Shown piece by piece: positions 18,131-27,531 of a stretch of DNA of 64,000 nucleotides (position 1 is the stretch's first letter; each line of letters opens with the position of its first letter). The stretch is taken from NCBI RefSeq assembly GCF_003003355.1, contig NZ_PVTQ01000002.1, forward strand, positions 248,001 through 312,000, read 5' to 3'. This stretch comes from Donghicola tyrosinivorans (GTDB lineage: Bacteria > Pseudomonadota > Alphaproteobacteria > Rhodobacterales > Rhodobacteraceae). The notes under the pieces were generated by a model. The model searched no databases and was not told where the DNA came from. It saw only the letters and a program-made list of their open reading frames with translations. Both the position numbers and the translations under genes were made by a program.

Positions 18131-18748
18131 ATGCCGCATCACCTGCCACATGCACGCGCTGGCCAGATTGTTGGTCTGCTGGGGGGATCGTTTGATCCGC
18201 CCCATGAAGGGCATGTGCATATCACCCGTGAAGCGATCAAGCGTTTCGGGCTGGGGCAGGTCTGGTGGCTGGTCAGTCCGGGCAATCCGCTAAAGGCCGA
18301 AGGCCCCGCCGATCTGGACCGCCGTATGCGCGCGTGCCGCGATTTGCTGGACGATTCGCGCGTTATCGTGACGGATGTCGAGCGGCACATCGGCACACGC
18401 TACACTGCGCAAACCCTTGAAGGACTGCAAAAACTCTATCCGGGTGTGCGGTTCGTCTGGCTGATGGGCGCGGACAATCTGGCCTCGTTCCACCGGTGGG
18501 ATCGTTGGCGGGATATCATGCGGATGGTGCCGATCGGGGTCATCGCCCGCCCCGGTGATCGGATGTCCGCCCGCTTTAGCAAGGCCGCCCGTGTGTTCCG
18601 TCGGGATCGTCTGAAAAGTAGCCACAGCCTTGAACTGGCCCGAGGTCCCGCGCCGCGCTGGTGCTTTGTGAATATCCCCCTTCGCCGCGAAAGCTCGACC
18701 GCGCTGCGGGCCAGCGGCGCGTGGCGCAAAGGCGCAAGCGCGGAATAG
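18131..18748 (+). CDS. nadD: Nicotinate-nucleotide adenylyltransferase
   Basis: Transfers AMP from ATP to nicotinate mononucleotide in NAD synthesis. GGSFDPPHEGHVHI near the N-terminus is the nucleotidyltransferase (T/H)xGH signature, MGADNLASFHRW is typical of NadD, and RRESSTALR is the C-terminal SSTxIR-like motif. 205 residues is normal. An upstream GTG would add 13 residues; the ATG at 18131 follows GGGAACGGG and fits the family better. Confidence 0.92.
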   Translation: MPHHLPHARAGQIVGLLGGSFDPPHEGHVHITREAIKRFGLGQVWWLVSPGNPLKAEGPADLDRRMRACRDLLDDSRVIVTDVERHIGTRYTAQTLEGLQKLYPGVRFVWLMGADNLASFHRWDRWRDIMRMVPIGVIARPGDRMSARFSKAARVFRRDRLKSSHSLELARGPAPRWCFVNIPLRRESSTALRASGAWRKGASAE

Positions 18749-18817
18749 GACTTTGCAAGCGGCCTCTCGGCTTGCTACCCATGCTGGATATTCTTGTAAG
18801 CAAGTTTCAAGGTTTCC

Positions 18818-20317
18818 ATGCTTACCCGTCGATTTTTTCTAGCCGCTCTTGGCTCTGCTGCGTTGCCTGTGGGGCAGGGGATGGCGGCTGGTCTGACCCA
18901 GTCCTTGCGTCCTGTGGCCCGTGGGACCACGGCCGAGGTTGCACCTGTTGCAAAGCAAGCCCCTACTGTGGCCAAGCTGATTGCCGAGACTCGGTTCAGC
19001 GGTGATCTGGCCTTTGCCGTCTGCGATGCGAAAACCGGCGAAATTCTGGAACAGCAAGAGGTTGCGGGACATCTGCCGCCCGCAAGTGTCGCCAAGTCTG
19101 TGACGGCCCTTTATGCGTTGCATCATCTGGGACCGGCCTATCGGTTCCGCACCCGAGTTCTGGCAACCGCGCCTGTTGTGGGCGGGGTGCTGGAAGGTGA
19201 TCTTGTGCTGGCCGGCGGCGGAGATCCGACACTGGACACCGACGGGCTGGCTGCCTTGGCGCAAGAGGTCAAAGCCTCGGGCCTACGAGAGGTAAAGGGG
19301 CAGTTTCTGGTTTGGGGGGATGCGGTTCTGCCGCATACCCAGATCGACACCGAGCAAAGCCCTGAGGCGGGGTATAATCCCGCGATTTGCGGGCTGAACC
19401 TGAACTACAACCGCGTTCATTTCGAATGGCGCAAGGCTGGCGCAAAATACGACATCACCATGGATGCGCGGTCCGAGAAATACCGGCCCGATGTGCATAT
19501 GGCGACGATGAAGATCGTGTCCCGTGACGTGCCTGTGTTTACCTACGCCAACTCTGAAGCCAGCGACGACTGGACCGTCGCGCAGGGCGCTTTGGGCAAT
19601 TCAGGCGCGCGTTGGTTGCCCGTGCGCAAGCCCGCGCTTTATGCGGGCGAGGTTTTTGCCGGATTCATGCGTGCGAACGGTATTGCAGTGAAAGCGCCCG
19701 CGATCACCCGAACCGAGCCGACAGGCGCGGTGTTGGGCCAGCACCGGTCCGAAGCCTTGTCCGATGTCTTGCGCGGGATGTTGAAATACTCGACCAACCT
19801 GACCGCCGAGATCATGGGCCTTGCCGCGTCAGAGCGGCGTTTGGGGGCCAAGGTCTCGATGCGCGTTTCAGCTGCCGAGATGAGCTTTTGGGCCGCTGAT
19901 CAACTAGGGCTGGAAGGGGCGCTGTTTGTAGACCACTCGGGTCTAGGCGGCGACAGCCGTGTTCCTGCGGCGGGTCTGGCCAAGGCGCTGTCAGGGCTGA
20001 CGCGGGAAGGGCTGCTGCCCGATTTGTTGAAAAACATCCCGATCAAAAAGATGGATGGCGCACCGGATAAGACCCATCCGGTCAAGGTGGTGGCCAAGAC
20101 GGGAACACTGAACTTTGTCAGCGGCCTTGCGGGCTATGCGACGACCAGCAAGGGCCGTCAGCTAAGCTTTGCCATTTTCAGCGGTGATCTGGACCGCCGT
20201 GATGCCTTGGGACCGGATGAGCGGGACCGTCCCCCCGGCGGGCGCACGTGGAACACGCGCGCCAAGCAGTTACAGCAGGCGCTGATCCTGCGGTGGGATA
20301 CCCTTTACGACGCTTAA
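18818..20317 (+). CDS. dacB: D-alanyl-D-alanine carboxypeptidase/endopeptidase (PBP4, DacB type)
   Basis: A 499-residue periplasmic class C penicillin-binding protein that trims or cleaves peptidoglycan cross-links. A Tat-like or Sec signal begins MLTRRFFLAALGSAAL. The SxxK motif is S90-V-A-K93, SxN is in KYSTNLTAE, and the KTG box is VAKTGTLN. A long insert between SxxK and SxN is typical of DacB. The stop overlaps the 3' end of the converging TerB-like gene by four bases. Confidence 0.93.
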   Translation: MLTRRFFLAALGSAALPVGQGMAAGLTQSLRPVARGTTAEVAPVAKQAPTVAKLIAETRFSGDLAFAVCDAKTGEILEQQEVAGHLPPASVAKSVTALYALHHLGPAYRFRTRVLATAPVVGGVLEGDLVLAGGGDPTLDTDGLAALAQEVKASGLREVKGQFLVWGDAVLPHTQIDTEQSPEAGYNPAICGLNLNYNRVHFEWRKAGAKYDITMDARSEKYRPDVHMATMKIVSRDVPVFTYANSEASDDWTVAQGALGNSGARWLPVRKPALYAGEVFAGFMRANGIAVKAPAITRTEPTGAVLGQHRSEALSDVLRGMLKYSTNLTAEIMGLAASERRLGAKVSMRVSAAEMSFWAADQLGLEGALFVDHSGLGGDSRVPAAGLAKALSGLTREGLLPDLLKNIPIKKMDGAPDKTHPVKVVAKTGTLNFVSGLAGYATTSKGRQLSFAIFSGDLDRRDALGPDERDRPPGGRTWNTRAKQLQQALILRWDTLYDA

Positions 20318-20745
20318 AGCGTGATGTGACGGGCGCGGGCACCGCGCTCGATCGCGGCGGCGTGCAGGCGGTCGATGTTCAGCTCATAGCGCATCTCTTC
20401 CAGCATCCGCAGCTCCGGCTCATAGAGGTGCCCGTCAGCGGCGGCCACATCGCAAGCCAGCGCGTAGGCGGTTTCATTCAGACGCTCGGGCAGGGCGTCG
20501 CGGATCAAGCCGAACAATGCGTCCAGACCGTCCTCTTCTGCGAACAGGTCATAGACCAGATTCGAGACCTTGCTGATCCGGTCAACGTCGTATTCACCGA
20601 ACACAGGCAGCATGTTTACGGCGTTCTGGATCTCGACCAGTTCGGCGGTGCGCATATTCTCGTCGCTGGCGGAAATGGCGACCATCAGGGCCACGAGGCA
20701 GTCTTGCGGGCTCAGCGGGGTGGTCTGGTCTTCGGACACGGGCAT
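20314..20745 (-). CDS. TerB family protein
   Basis: 143 residues, all-helical and acidic. Segments such as CLVALMVAISASDENMRTAEL and ACDVAAADGHLYEPELRMLEEM show the paired acidic-rich helices of the TerB (DjlA N-terminal) family. The fold is linked to tellurite resistance in Ter operons, but stand-alone copies in alphaproteobacteria have no proven role. It is divergent from lysS and converges with dacB. Confidence 0.75.
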   Translation of the reverse strand: MPVSEDQTTPLSPQDCLVALMVAISASDENMRTAELVEIQNAVNMLPVFGEYDVDRISKVSNLVYDLFAEEDGLDALFGLIRDALPERLNETAYALACDVAAADGHLYEPELRMLEEMRYELNIDRLHAAAIERGARARHITL

Positions 20746-20862
20746 TAGATCCTTTTATGGTGCAGCCTTGCGCCATCAGATTATTGACGCCCACCAAGGG
20801 TCGCAATAGGGAGAGCACGACTTGCACGGCACATAGCCGTGAGAGAAAACGGAGAAACTGAC

Positions 20863-22440
20863 ATGTCTGAATTGCGCGAAGCCGCACTGCGTTCGAAAGC
20901 CTGGCCCTTTGAAGAAGCGCGCCGGCTGTTGAAACGCTATGAAAAGGCGCCGCCCGAGAAGGGATATGTTCTGTTTGAGACCGGCTATGGTCCCTCGGGT
21001 CTGCCGCACATCGGGACGTTTGGCGAGGTTGCCCGTACCACGATGATCCGCCGCGCCTTTGAGGTGATCAGCGATATCCCGACCCGTCTGATCTGTTTCT
21101 CGGACGACATGGACGGCATGCGCAAGGTGCCCGAAAACGTGCCGAACCAGGAACTGCTGTACGCGAACATCCAAAAGCCGCTGACCGCAGTGCCGGACCC
21201 GTTCGAGGAATTCGACAGCTTTGGTGCGCACAACAACGCCATGCTGCGTCGCTTCCTTGATACCTTCGGGTTCGAGTACGAATTCTATTCGGCCACCGAG
21301 TTCTACAAGTCGGGCCAGTTTGACGCGATCCTGCTGCGTGCTGCCGAGAAATATGATGATCTGATGAAGATCATGCTGAAATCCCTGCGCGAAGAGCGTG
21401 CGGCGACCTATTCGATCTTCCTGCCGATCCACCCCGAGACCGGCCGCGTTCTGTACGTCCCCATGAAGAACGTGGATGCGGTGAACGGCACCGTCACCTT
21501 TGATGATGAGGACGGCAAGGAATGGACCCTGCCTGTCACTGGCGGCAACGTGAAGCTGCAGTGGAAGCCTGACTTCGGCGCCCGTTGGGCCGCGCTGGAT
21601 GTGGACTTTGAGATGTACGGCAAGGACCACAGCACCAACACGCCGATCTACGACGGCATCTGCCGCACTTTGGGCGTTCGCCCACCGGAGCATTTCACTT
21701 ATGAGCTGTTCCTTGACCAGAACGGCGAGAAAATCTCGAAGTCCAAAGGCAACGGTCTGTCGATCGATGAATGGCTGACCTATGCCTCGACCGAGAGCCT
21801 GTCGTACTTCATGTACCAAAAGCCCAAGACTGCGAAGCGGATGCACTTTGACGTGATCCCCAAGGCGATGGACGAATATCACCAGCAGCTGCGTGCCTAT
21901 CCGGATCAGACGCCGGATCAGCAGGTGAACAACCCTGTCTACCACATCCATGGTGGCGACGTTCCCGAATCGAAGATGGTTGTGCCGTTCTCGATGCTGC
22001 TGAACCTTGCGTCGGCGGCGGGTGCGCAGGACACCGATGCGATGTGGGGCTTTATCCGCCGCTATGCACAGGACGCGACGCCTGAAACCCATCCCGATCT
22101 GGATGCGGCGGCGGGTTTTGCTGTGCGCTATTACAATGACTTCGTGAAGCCCGGTAAAACCTTCCGTGCGCCCACGGATCAGGAACGTGCCGCGCTGGAA
22201 GATCTGCTGGGTCGCCTGAAAGCCTATGAAGGCGCGATGGACGCGGAAGAACTGCAAAGCCTCGTGTTTGCGGTCGGCAAGGACCACAACTTCGAGAACC
22301 TGCGCGACTGGTTCAAAGCCATCTACGAGGTGCTGCTTGGCGCCAGCCAAGGCCCTCGTTTCGGCGGCTTTATCGCCCTTTATGGTCTGGCCGAGACCTG
22401 CGCCCTGATCGAAGAGGGTCTGGCCGGTAACCTCGGCTAA
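20863..22440 (+). CDS. lysS: Lysyl-tRNA synthetase, class I
   Basis: 525 residues. [10 protein letters not shown] (HIGT at 49-52) and KISKSKG (290-296) are the class I HIGH and KMSKS motifs, so this is the archaeal-type class I LysRS rather than the usual bacterial class II enzyme. Class I LysRS is regular in several alphaproteobacterial families. The start [10 protein letters not shown] has CGGAGA upstream. A longer frame using an upstream GTG is rejected. It is divergent from the TerB-like gene. Confidence 0.95.
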   Translation: MSELREAALRSKAWPFEEARRLLKRYEKAPPEKGYVLFETGYGPSGLPHIGTFGEVARTTMIRRAFEVISDIPTRLICFSDDMDGMRKVPENVPNQELLYANIQKPLTAVPDPFEEFDSFGAHNNAMLRRFLDTFGFEYEFYSATEFYKSGQFDAILLRAAEKYDDLMKIMLKSLREERAATYSIFLPIHPETGRVLYVPMKNVDAVNGTVTFDDEDGKEWTLPVTGGNVKLQWKPDFGARWAALDVDFEMYGKDHSTNTPIYDGICRTLGVRPPEHFTYELFLDQNGEKISKSKGNGLSIDEWLTYASTESLSYFMYQKPKTAKRMHFDVIPKAMDEYHQQLRAYPDQTPDQQVNNPVYHIHGGDVPESKMVVPFSMLLNLASAAGAQDTDAMWGFIRRYAQDATPETHPDLDAAAGFAVRYYNDFVKPGKTFRAPTDQERAALEDLLGRLKAYEGAMDAEELQSLVFAVGKDHNFENLRDWFKAIYEVLLGASQGPRFGGFIALYGLAETCALIEEGLAGNLG

Positions 22441-22495
22441 CTGGAAACGCGCTTCTCGCGCGCTAGGTCGTGTCTTCAGGTAAGGAGACACGGCC

Positions 22496-22894
22496 ATGAA
22501 GCATCTACTTCTGGCAGTGGCGCTTTGGTTGAGTTTTGCCCTTGGCGCGACTGCACAAGACACAGACATCCGCAGCACGATCCGTCAGCAGCTTGACGCC
22601 TTCGAGGCCGAGGATGTGGAACAAGCGTTCCAATTCGCTAGCCCCACCATCAAAAACGTGTTCCGAACGCCCCAGATGTTTGGCCACATGGTCCAGCATG
22701 GCTATCCGATGGTCTGGAAACCCGGCCCCGTGGTCTTTCTAAGTCTGGAAGAGCGAGAAGGTCGTCTGTTCCAGAACGTCATGATCGAGGACCGCTCGGG
22801 CCGTACCCATCTACTGGAATACAAGATGCTGCAGGTGGATGGCGTCTGGCAGATCGATGGGGTGCGCCTGCTGAATATTGGGACGGTTGCCTGA
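22496..22894 (+). CDS. DUF4864 domain protein, secreted
   Basis: 132 residues with a clean signal peptide (MKHLLLAVALWLSFALGATA-QD). The mature part (about 110 residues) resembles the DUF4864 family, with an NTF2-like feel: IRQQLDAFEAEDVEQAFQFASP, PMVWKPG and a C-terminal WQIDGVRLL. The function is unknown. It follows lysS by 55 bases with its own AAGGAG ribosome-binding site. Confidence 0.75.
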   Translation: MKHLLLAVALWLSFALGATAQDTDIRSTIRQQLDAFEAEDVEQAFQFASPTIKNVFRTPQMFGHMVQHGYPMVWKPGPVVFLSLEEREGRLFQNVMIEDRSGRTHLLEYKMLQVDGVWQIDGVRLLNIGTVA

Positions 22895-22993
22895 GGGGGA
22901 CCGTACGCACCTCGAAGACCCCGTTAACGATCCGTTGATACTTCCCTTTGCCGATGCGCGCAGGCGGCGCGCGATGCGGTGAAGGGAAACAAC

Positions 22994-25285
22994 ATGACGA
23001 TTGCATATACCGATCCAGCGGCGCTGAAGCCGAGTGCGTTTGAGGCGGGACTTCATCTGTGGTCCGGCGGCGATGGCACCAGCTCTAGCGCGGGTCTGGA
23101 CGGGGTGACTGGCGCTGTCGTGGTCACGGGGGATGGCGACTTTGGCAGCTGTCTTGAGCTGGTCAAAACCCAGAGCACCCAGTCGGTGCGCTGGTTTACC
23201 CAGTCGGAATTACAAAATGGCCAGTACCTGCGCATTCGCGTCAGCCTTAAGGCGCTGTCGGGTAGCTTGCCAACCGTGCGCGCGGCGGCAACGCCTGTGG
23301 ATGGCAGTGGCGATGTGGTGGCCGGCCTGACCACCTACGGGCCGGAAAAGACCTTTGATGGCTATGGCAGCGTCATTGAGGTGTCGGCTATCATTGGCGG
23401 CGGCTCGCGCGACGGGGTTGATCTGGCGTGGGGGCAGGCGGCCCAAGCGGGGCATTTCGGCTTTGATCTGACCGGCAGCAATGGCGGCGTGCTGCGCATC
23501 GACGATGTGGTGATCGAGGATGTGACCGCCCTGTTCCTGCCCCAGATGGTCGGCACTGTGGACGTGCGCGATTATGGCGCTGTTGGCGATGGTATCACCG
23601 ATGACAGCGCGGCCTTTGCGGCGGCGGATGCGGCGGCAAACGGGCTGGAAGTTCTGGTGCCAGAAGGCACTTACCGCCTGGAAAGCGATGTGACGTTTGA
23701 AAACGCTGTTCGTTTTGCCGGGCATCTGTCCATGCCGGTCGAGGCCAAACTGGTTCTGCAAAAGAACTACGATCTTCGCAGCTACATGGATGCATTCGCG
23801 GATGAGGCAGAGGCTTTTGGCAAGGCCTTCCAAGCGCTGCTGAACAACGGTACCCATGACACGCTGGATATGTGCGGGCGTCGCGTGCAGTTGGATGAAC
23901 CGCTGGATGTTCAGGCGATGGCGCCTAACAAAGAGACCTACGCCACCCGCCGCGTTGTCCGGAACGGTCAGTTCGAGGCCAAGAATAGCAGCGGCTGGGA
24001 TGACACCGTGGTCACGTCGCGTGCGACCTACAATCCCGCCAGCGCCTATTATCTGAGCGATGTTGAGAATGTGGCCAACATCCCGGTAGGTGCGCTGGTC
24101 GAAGGTGTCGGCGTGGGCCGCGAGGTCTATGTGCGCAGCGTCGATGTGGCGGCGGGCAGCGTCCGTATCAGCAGCCCGCTATATGACGCCGAAGGTACCC
24201 AAATCTTCACCTTCCGCCGCTTTAAATACCTGCTCGATCTCAGCGGATTCTCGAACCTTGCCAAATTCGGCCTCTCGGATATCGAGTTCCGCTGCAACGG
24301 GCGTTCCAGCGGCCTGATGATCGCGCCTGCGGGCATCGGTATGCATATCCGTGACTGCGTGTTCACGCGCCCCAAGGATCGCGGGCTGTCCTCGCCCGGC
24401 GAGGGGTGTCAGGGCATGATGGTGGACCGTTGCGTTTTCCTGTCTGACGAAAGCCCCAAGCTGGTGCAAGAGCGGACCAGCATCGCAATGAACGCCACCG
24501 GCAACGATGTGAAAATCCGCGATGGGCGCTTTGTGCACTTCAAGCACTCGATGGTGCTGGCTGGTGCGGGGAACCTGATCTCGGGCAACCACTGGTTTCA
24601 GGGGGACAGCGCCAGCAATGGCATTCGTGCGGCGGGTCTGATTATCAGCCAGACCAATTGTAAGACGACGATCACCGGCAACTACATCGACAACAACTAC
24701 ATCCTCTGGGCCAACGAACACGATCAATATCCTGATCAATCGAACGAGTTTTCCTTTGGCGGGCTGACGGTGAACGGCAATATTTTTACGGTGAACGATG
24801 TTTCGGACGCGTTCCGGTTCATGATCGTGCGCCCTCATGGTGAGGGGCATTTCCTGAGTGGGGTGTCGATCGGGAACAACGTCTTTCGTGCGTTGAACGG
24901 GAATATCCAGCGGGTCGACGATGTGGACACCACCTATGCCGAGCTGAACTGGGGCCGGACCTACAATGTGATGGTCGTGGGGAACGTGTTTAACGCGGTC
25001 GAGGATCAAATCCGTAATCCGCTGGTGATCAAGCACAGCCAGAACACGGCAGCGGGCACGTGGACTGTGGGTTTGGGGGCTAACCTGCCGTTCCGCGCCA
25101 CTGCCCGCACGGTCGAGGCCGTCTATCCCGAAGGCCCGCTGCAGGATGATGCAGGTACCACCCGCTGGCCTCTGTCCTACGCTGAGGTCGAACAAGGCAG
25201 CAGCGGCAGCGATGTGACCGTGCATTGGGAGACCCCCGTGAAAGGGCGTGTCACCGTTACTGCGCGGATCGACAATCCGATCTGA
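22994..25285 (+). CDS. GH28-related right-handed beta-helix protein; possible GTA head-spike homologue
   Basis: 763 residues from the ATG at 22994. Residues 1-190 form an N-terminal beta-rich region (AFEAGLHLWSGGDGT, then VRIDDV-like strands). DVRDYGAVGDGITDD (about 193-207) is the entry motif of pectate-lyase-type beta-helices, followed by many short strand repeats with GNYIDNN, GNIFTVND and GNNVFRALNG turns. There is no signal peptide, unlike a secreted polysaccharide lyase. The N-terminus and overall design match a Rhodobacteraceae family that I associate with gene transfer agent head-spike or tailspike proteins. That link is from memory and is an inference; a capsule-binding or cell-surface role is also possible. 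It converges with the sulfotransferase gene. Confidence 0.7.
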   Translation: MTIAYTDPAALKPSAFEAGLHLWSGGDGTSSSAGLDGVTGAVVVTGDGDFGSCLELVKTQSTQSVRWFTQSELQNGQYLRIRVSLKALSGSLPTVRAAATPVDGSGDVVAGLTTYGPEKTFDGYGSVIEVSAIIGGGSRDGVDLAWGQAAQAGHFGFDLTGSNGGVLRIDDVVIEDVTALFLPQMVGTVDVRDYGAVGDGITDDSAAFAAADAAANGLEVLVPEGTYRLESDVTFENAVRFAGHLSMPVEAKLVLQKNYDLRSYMDAFADEAEAFGKAFQALLNNGTHDTLDMCGRRVQLDEPLDVQAMAPNKETYATRRVVRNGQFEAKNSSGWDDTVVTSRATYNPASAYYLSDVENVANIPVGALVEGVGVGREVYVRSVDVAAGSVRISSPLYDAEGTQIFTFRRFKYLLDLSGFSNLAKFGLSDIEFRCNGRSSGLMIAPAGIGMHIRDCVFTRPKDRGLSSPGEGCQGMMVDRCVFLSDESPKLVQERTSIAMNATGNDVKIRDGRFVHFKHSMVLAGAGNLISGNHWFQGDSASNGIRAAGLIISQTNCKTTITGNYIDNNYILWANEHDQYPDQSNEFSFGGLTVNGNIFTVNDVSDAFRFMIVRPHGEGHFLSGVSIGNNVFRALNGNIQRVDDVDTTYAELNWGRTYNVMVVGNVFNAVEDQIRNPLVIKHSQNTAAGTWTVGLGANLPFRATARTVEAVYPEGPLQDDAGTTRWPLSYAEVEQGSSGSDVTVHWETPVKGRVTVTARIDNPI

Positions 25286-26185
25286 TCACGCAGTTAGTAA
25301 CGCGTAACGGGCCTGCCAGGCCTCTGGCAGCCGTCCAAGATATTCTTGGGCGGCTTCATATTGGGGTAGAAGTTCCTGAAAAATGCGCTGCTGAAGGGAC
25401 TTGGGCATCTTCAAACGGCGACCTTCATGGTGACGTGTTTCGGTATCGGGGGATACGAAATCAATGTCTAGAAATCTGCAAAGACGCGCGATCCCGTCAC
25501 CGTCAAAGAGGTCTTCATAGAATAGTACCAGTACCTTATCAGACGGTAAAACCTCGAGTTTTCCCAGAGCTTTTGCGTAATCCCCTCTTGCAAGCAGTTC
25601 GGGAATTTTGCCCTCAAGCGCCTGTTCCGCGATGGCAAGTGCGGTCTCTTGGAACGAATCGTCCTCTTTCATCTGGCGGTCGGCGTTCATCCTAACGTGG
25701 CTCCAGAAGCGGGAAACAGGGTCCCGCATCAGATAGACGAACCGCACATCTTCGGTGACCGATACCATTCGTGCCATCATCTGGCGGGTGCAAAGTGCGT
25801 AGGACGGGGTGATGTCCGCGACCAGCGGTTGGTCTGTCCGGTCTTCGTTGAGGTAGGTCCAATAGGCGCGGTCATCGTCGTCGGGGCCACTCATGACTTC
25901 TAGCCAGTCGACGGCGTCTTTGAACCGTTCGAACACCTTGTTCTTCAACCCGCCCTTTGCTTTGCGGTGGCGCCGTTCCAAGCGGGTGGCCTGATCGCTA
26001 AGGCGCAATGCGGCCTGACGGCGGCGGTCCGGTGCCAGCGAGTCAAAGTAATGCAATTCCTTACGGGTGCGCACATGGCACTGGGGATGGTCCGCCAGAT
26101 ATTGGTACAGCCAAGTTGTCCCGGATTTCGTCGATCCAAGGCCAAGAAGAAGGGTCGGGGAAACAGTCATCTGGGCATCCGTCAT
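25286..26185 (-). CDS. Sulfotransferase family protein
   Basis: 299 residues. GLGSTKSGTTWLYQYL near the N-terminus is the 5'-phosphosulfate loop for PAPS, and VYLMRDPVSRFWSHVRM (about 143-159) is the 3'-phosphate motif. It probably transfers sulfate from PAPS to a carbohydrate or other acceptor. The start MTDAQMTVSP was chosen over a longer frame that begins with unlikely sequence; an ATG five codons later is an alternative. It abuts the 3' end of the converging beta-helix gene. Confidence 0.85.
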   Translation of the reverse strand: MTDAQMTVSPTLLLGLGSTKSGTTWLYQYLADHPQCHVRTRKELHYFDSLAPDRRRQAALRLSDQATRLERRHRKAKGGLKNKVFERFKDAVDWLEVMSGPDDDDRAYWTYLNEDRTDQPLVADITPSYALCTRQMMARMVSVTEDVRFVYLMRDPVSRFWSHVRMNADRQMKEDDSFQETALAIAEQALEGKIPELLARGDYAKALGKLEVLPSDKVLVLFYEDLFDGDGIARLCRFLDIDFVSPDTETRHHEGRRLKMPKSLQQRIFQELLPQYEAAQEYLGRLPEAWQARYALLTA

Positions 26186-26226
26186 TCTGTTCACAGGGTA
26201 ACGGATAAGAGCGCAGTTGCAATAAC

Positions 26227-26709
26227 TTAAAGGTAGATCAGAGCAAAGCCGACACACGCAAGACTGACACCCGAGGCGACCGTGCGGATGATGTTCCACA
26301 ACTGCCAACGCTCTGCATAGGCGTGCCAGACTGCATCGGCGCGAGCGGGATTTAGCACAATCGTCATATTCGCCAGTGCCTCATTCATGGGCACGTTCAC
26401 CAGCGCAGTGGGCATGAAGGCTCCGAACACGTAGATCAGAGCGGCGGCTAGAAATAGCCGGCCCGACCGGATGCTGCCCGAGAAATAGGCACCGCTGGCC
26501 ACGGCAATCAGCGAGACCGGCGTCAGGAAGAAAGCAGGGAAGAAGACGATATTGCGGACCGAGGCATTCATGGCATTCATCGCCTTGATCGCCGCGTCAG
26601 GCGACAGCATGTTCAGGCCCCAGATCGTCGAGCAGATCCACGCGTAGAAAAATCCGAAGATTGCGCCGGTCAGCAGAAGGCTAATGACGGCAAAAACGCG
26701 CAGTACCAT
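26227..26709 (-). CDS. DUF1772 / anthrone-oxygenase-like membrane protein
   Basis: 160 residues with four hydrophobic helices (about 4-27, 55-75, 83-102, 140-158). VPMNEAL before a WQLWNIIRT stretch is the recurring pattern of DUF1772 proteins, some of which are related to anthrone oxygenases. No cofactor motif is visible and the role is unknown. It lies upstream of the sulfotransferase gene on the same strand, 41 bases apart. Confidence 0.75.
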   Translation of the reverse strand: MVLRVFAVISLLLTGAIFGFFYAWICSTIWGLNMLSPDAAIKAMNAMNASVRNIVFFPAFFLTPVSLIAVASGAYFSGSIRSGRLFLAAALIYVFGAFMPTALVNVPMNEALANMTIVLNPARADAVWHAYAERWQLWNIIRTVASGVSLACVGFALIYL

Positions 26710-26781
26710 AAAATACCCTTTGGTTGATGTGGTTTCGCATTCTTATACGCTAGGTTTTTAGGAAACAGGCGGCAAAAATAA

Positions 26782-27471
26782 TTAGAAGTCCTGCCATAGG
26801 ATCAGCCGTAAGTTGCCGTTTCCATTGGAAATAGGCGTGGAATAGCCGACCAGCAGATGCCGCCCTTTGAGAAGCTGGATTCCAGTGACCAATTCCAGCT
26901 TTCTTTCGGTCTTCTCGGAGGTCTTATATTCTTGCAGTTGCATATAGGTTTTGGCCCAAGGGGCGGGGCTGACCCCAAGGGTTAGGTTTGACTGGTAGCG
27001 TACCTCTAACCCCTGCCAGACCTGATAGCGCGAGAGGTCATATGTCAGCCAGCCAGAGCCAATCGGGCTAGAAAAACCACGCCCGATGGCAAGGCCTAGG
27101 CGCAGCTCGGCCGGGGGCAGGTCAAGGCCCCAAACGCCTTCATAGAAATAGGTGTAGGTTGTGGGGGCATAGATGATCTGGGCGGTTCCGTTGCTGCGTT
27201 GCGCCAATCCGAAATCCAGCGCGATTTGGGTGCGCCCGAGGGAAAAGGCTTTCGACAGGACCACGGAAATATGACCGGTCGCGTCGTGATTTGCAGAGCC
27301 TTCCGCAATTGCCGTCCAATTCCGCCCCATGCCGAATTCCAGATAGAGGTCGCCGTAACTGTCTTCGGTCGCACTGATCGCGGCAAAGCCGGTTCCCTTT
27401 TCGCGCGACCACGGACCGGCGAAGGTGAGTTGGGGCAGAAAAAGTAGACAGCACAGCAGCACGATACGCAT
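26782..27471 (-). CDS. Putative outer-membrane beta-barrel protein
   Basis: 229 residues with a signal peptide (MRIVLLCCLLFLPQLTFA-GP) and alternating amphipathic strands throughout (WTAIAEGSANH, TQIALDFGLAQR, LRLGLAIGRGF, LEVRYQSNLTLGV). The last residue is Phe in LRLILWQDF, the recognition end for the Bam machinery. No family is recognised. An inverted repeat lies between it and uvrB. Confidence 0.65.
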   Translation of the reverse strand: MRIVLLCCLLFLPQLTFAGPWSREKGTGFAAISATEDSYGDLYLEFGMGRNWTAIAEGSANHDATGHISVVLSKAFSLGRTQIALDFGLAQRSNGTAQIIYAPTTYTYFYEGVWGLDLPPAELRLGLAIGRGFSSPIGSGWLTYDLSRYQVWQGLEVRYQSNLTLGVSPAPWAKTYMQLQEYKTSEKTERKLELVTGIQLLKGRHLLVGYSTPISNGNGNLRLILWQDF

Positions 27472-27493
27472 GGGGCCAAGCTGCTGTGAATTG

Positions 27494-27520
27494 GTTAACG
27501 CCCGATTAACAGGCGTTAAC
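27494..27520. repeat. Inverted repeat between uvrB and outer-membrane protein gene
   Basis: GTTAACGCC (27494-27502) and GGCGTTAAC (27512-27520) form a perfect 9-bp stem around CGATTAACA. No T-tract follows on either strand. It sits 22 bases before the start of the outer-membrane protein gene, where it could be an operator, and 12 bases after the uvrB stop, where it could act as a weak terminator. Confidence 0.5.
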
Positions 27521-27531
27521 GGGGTACTGAA

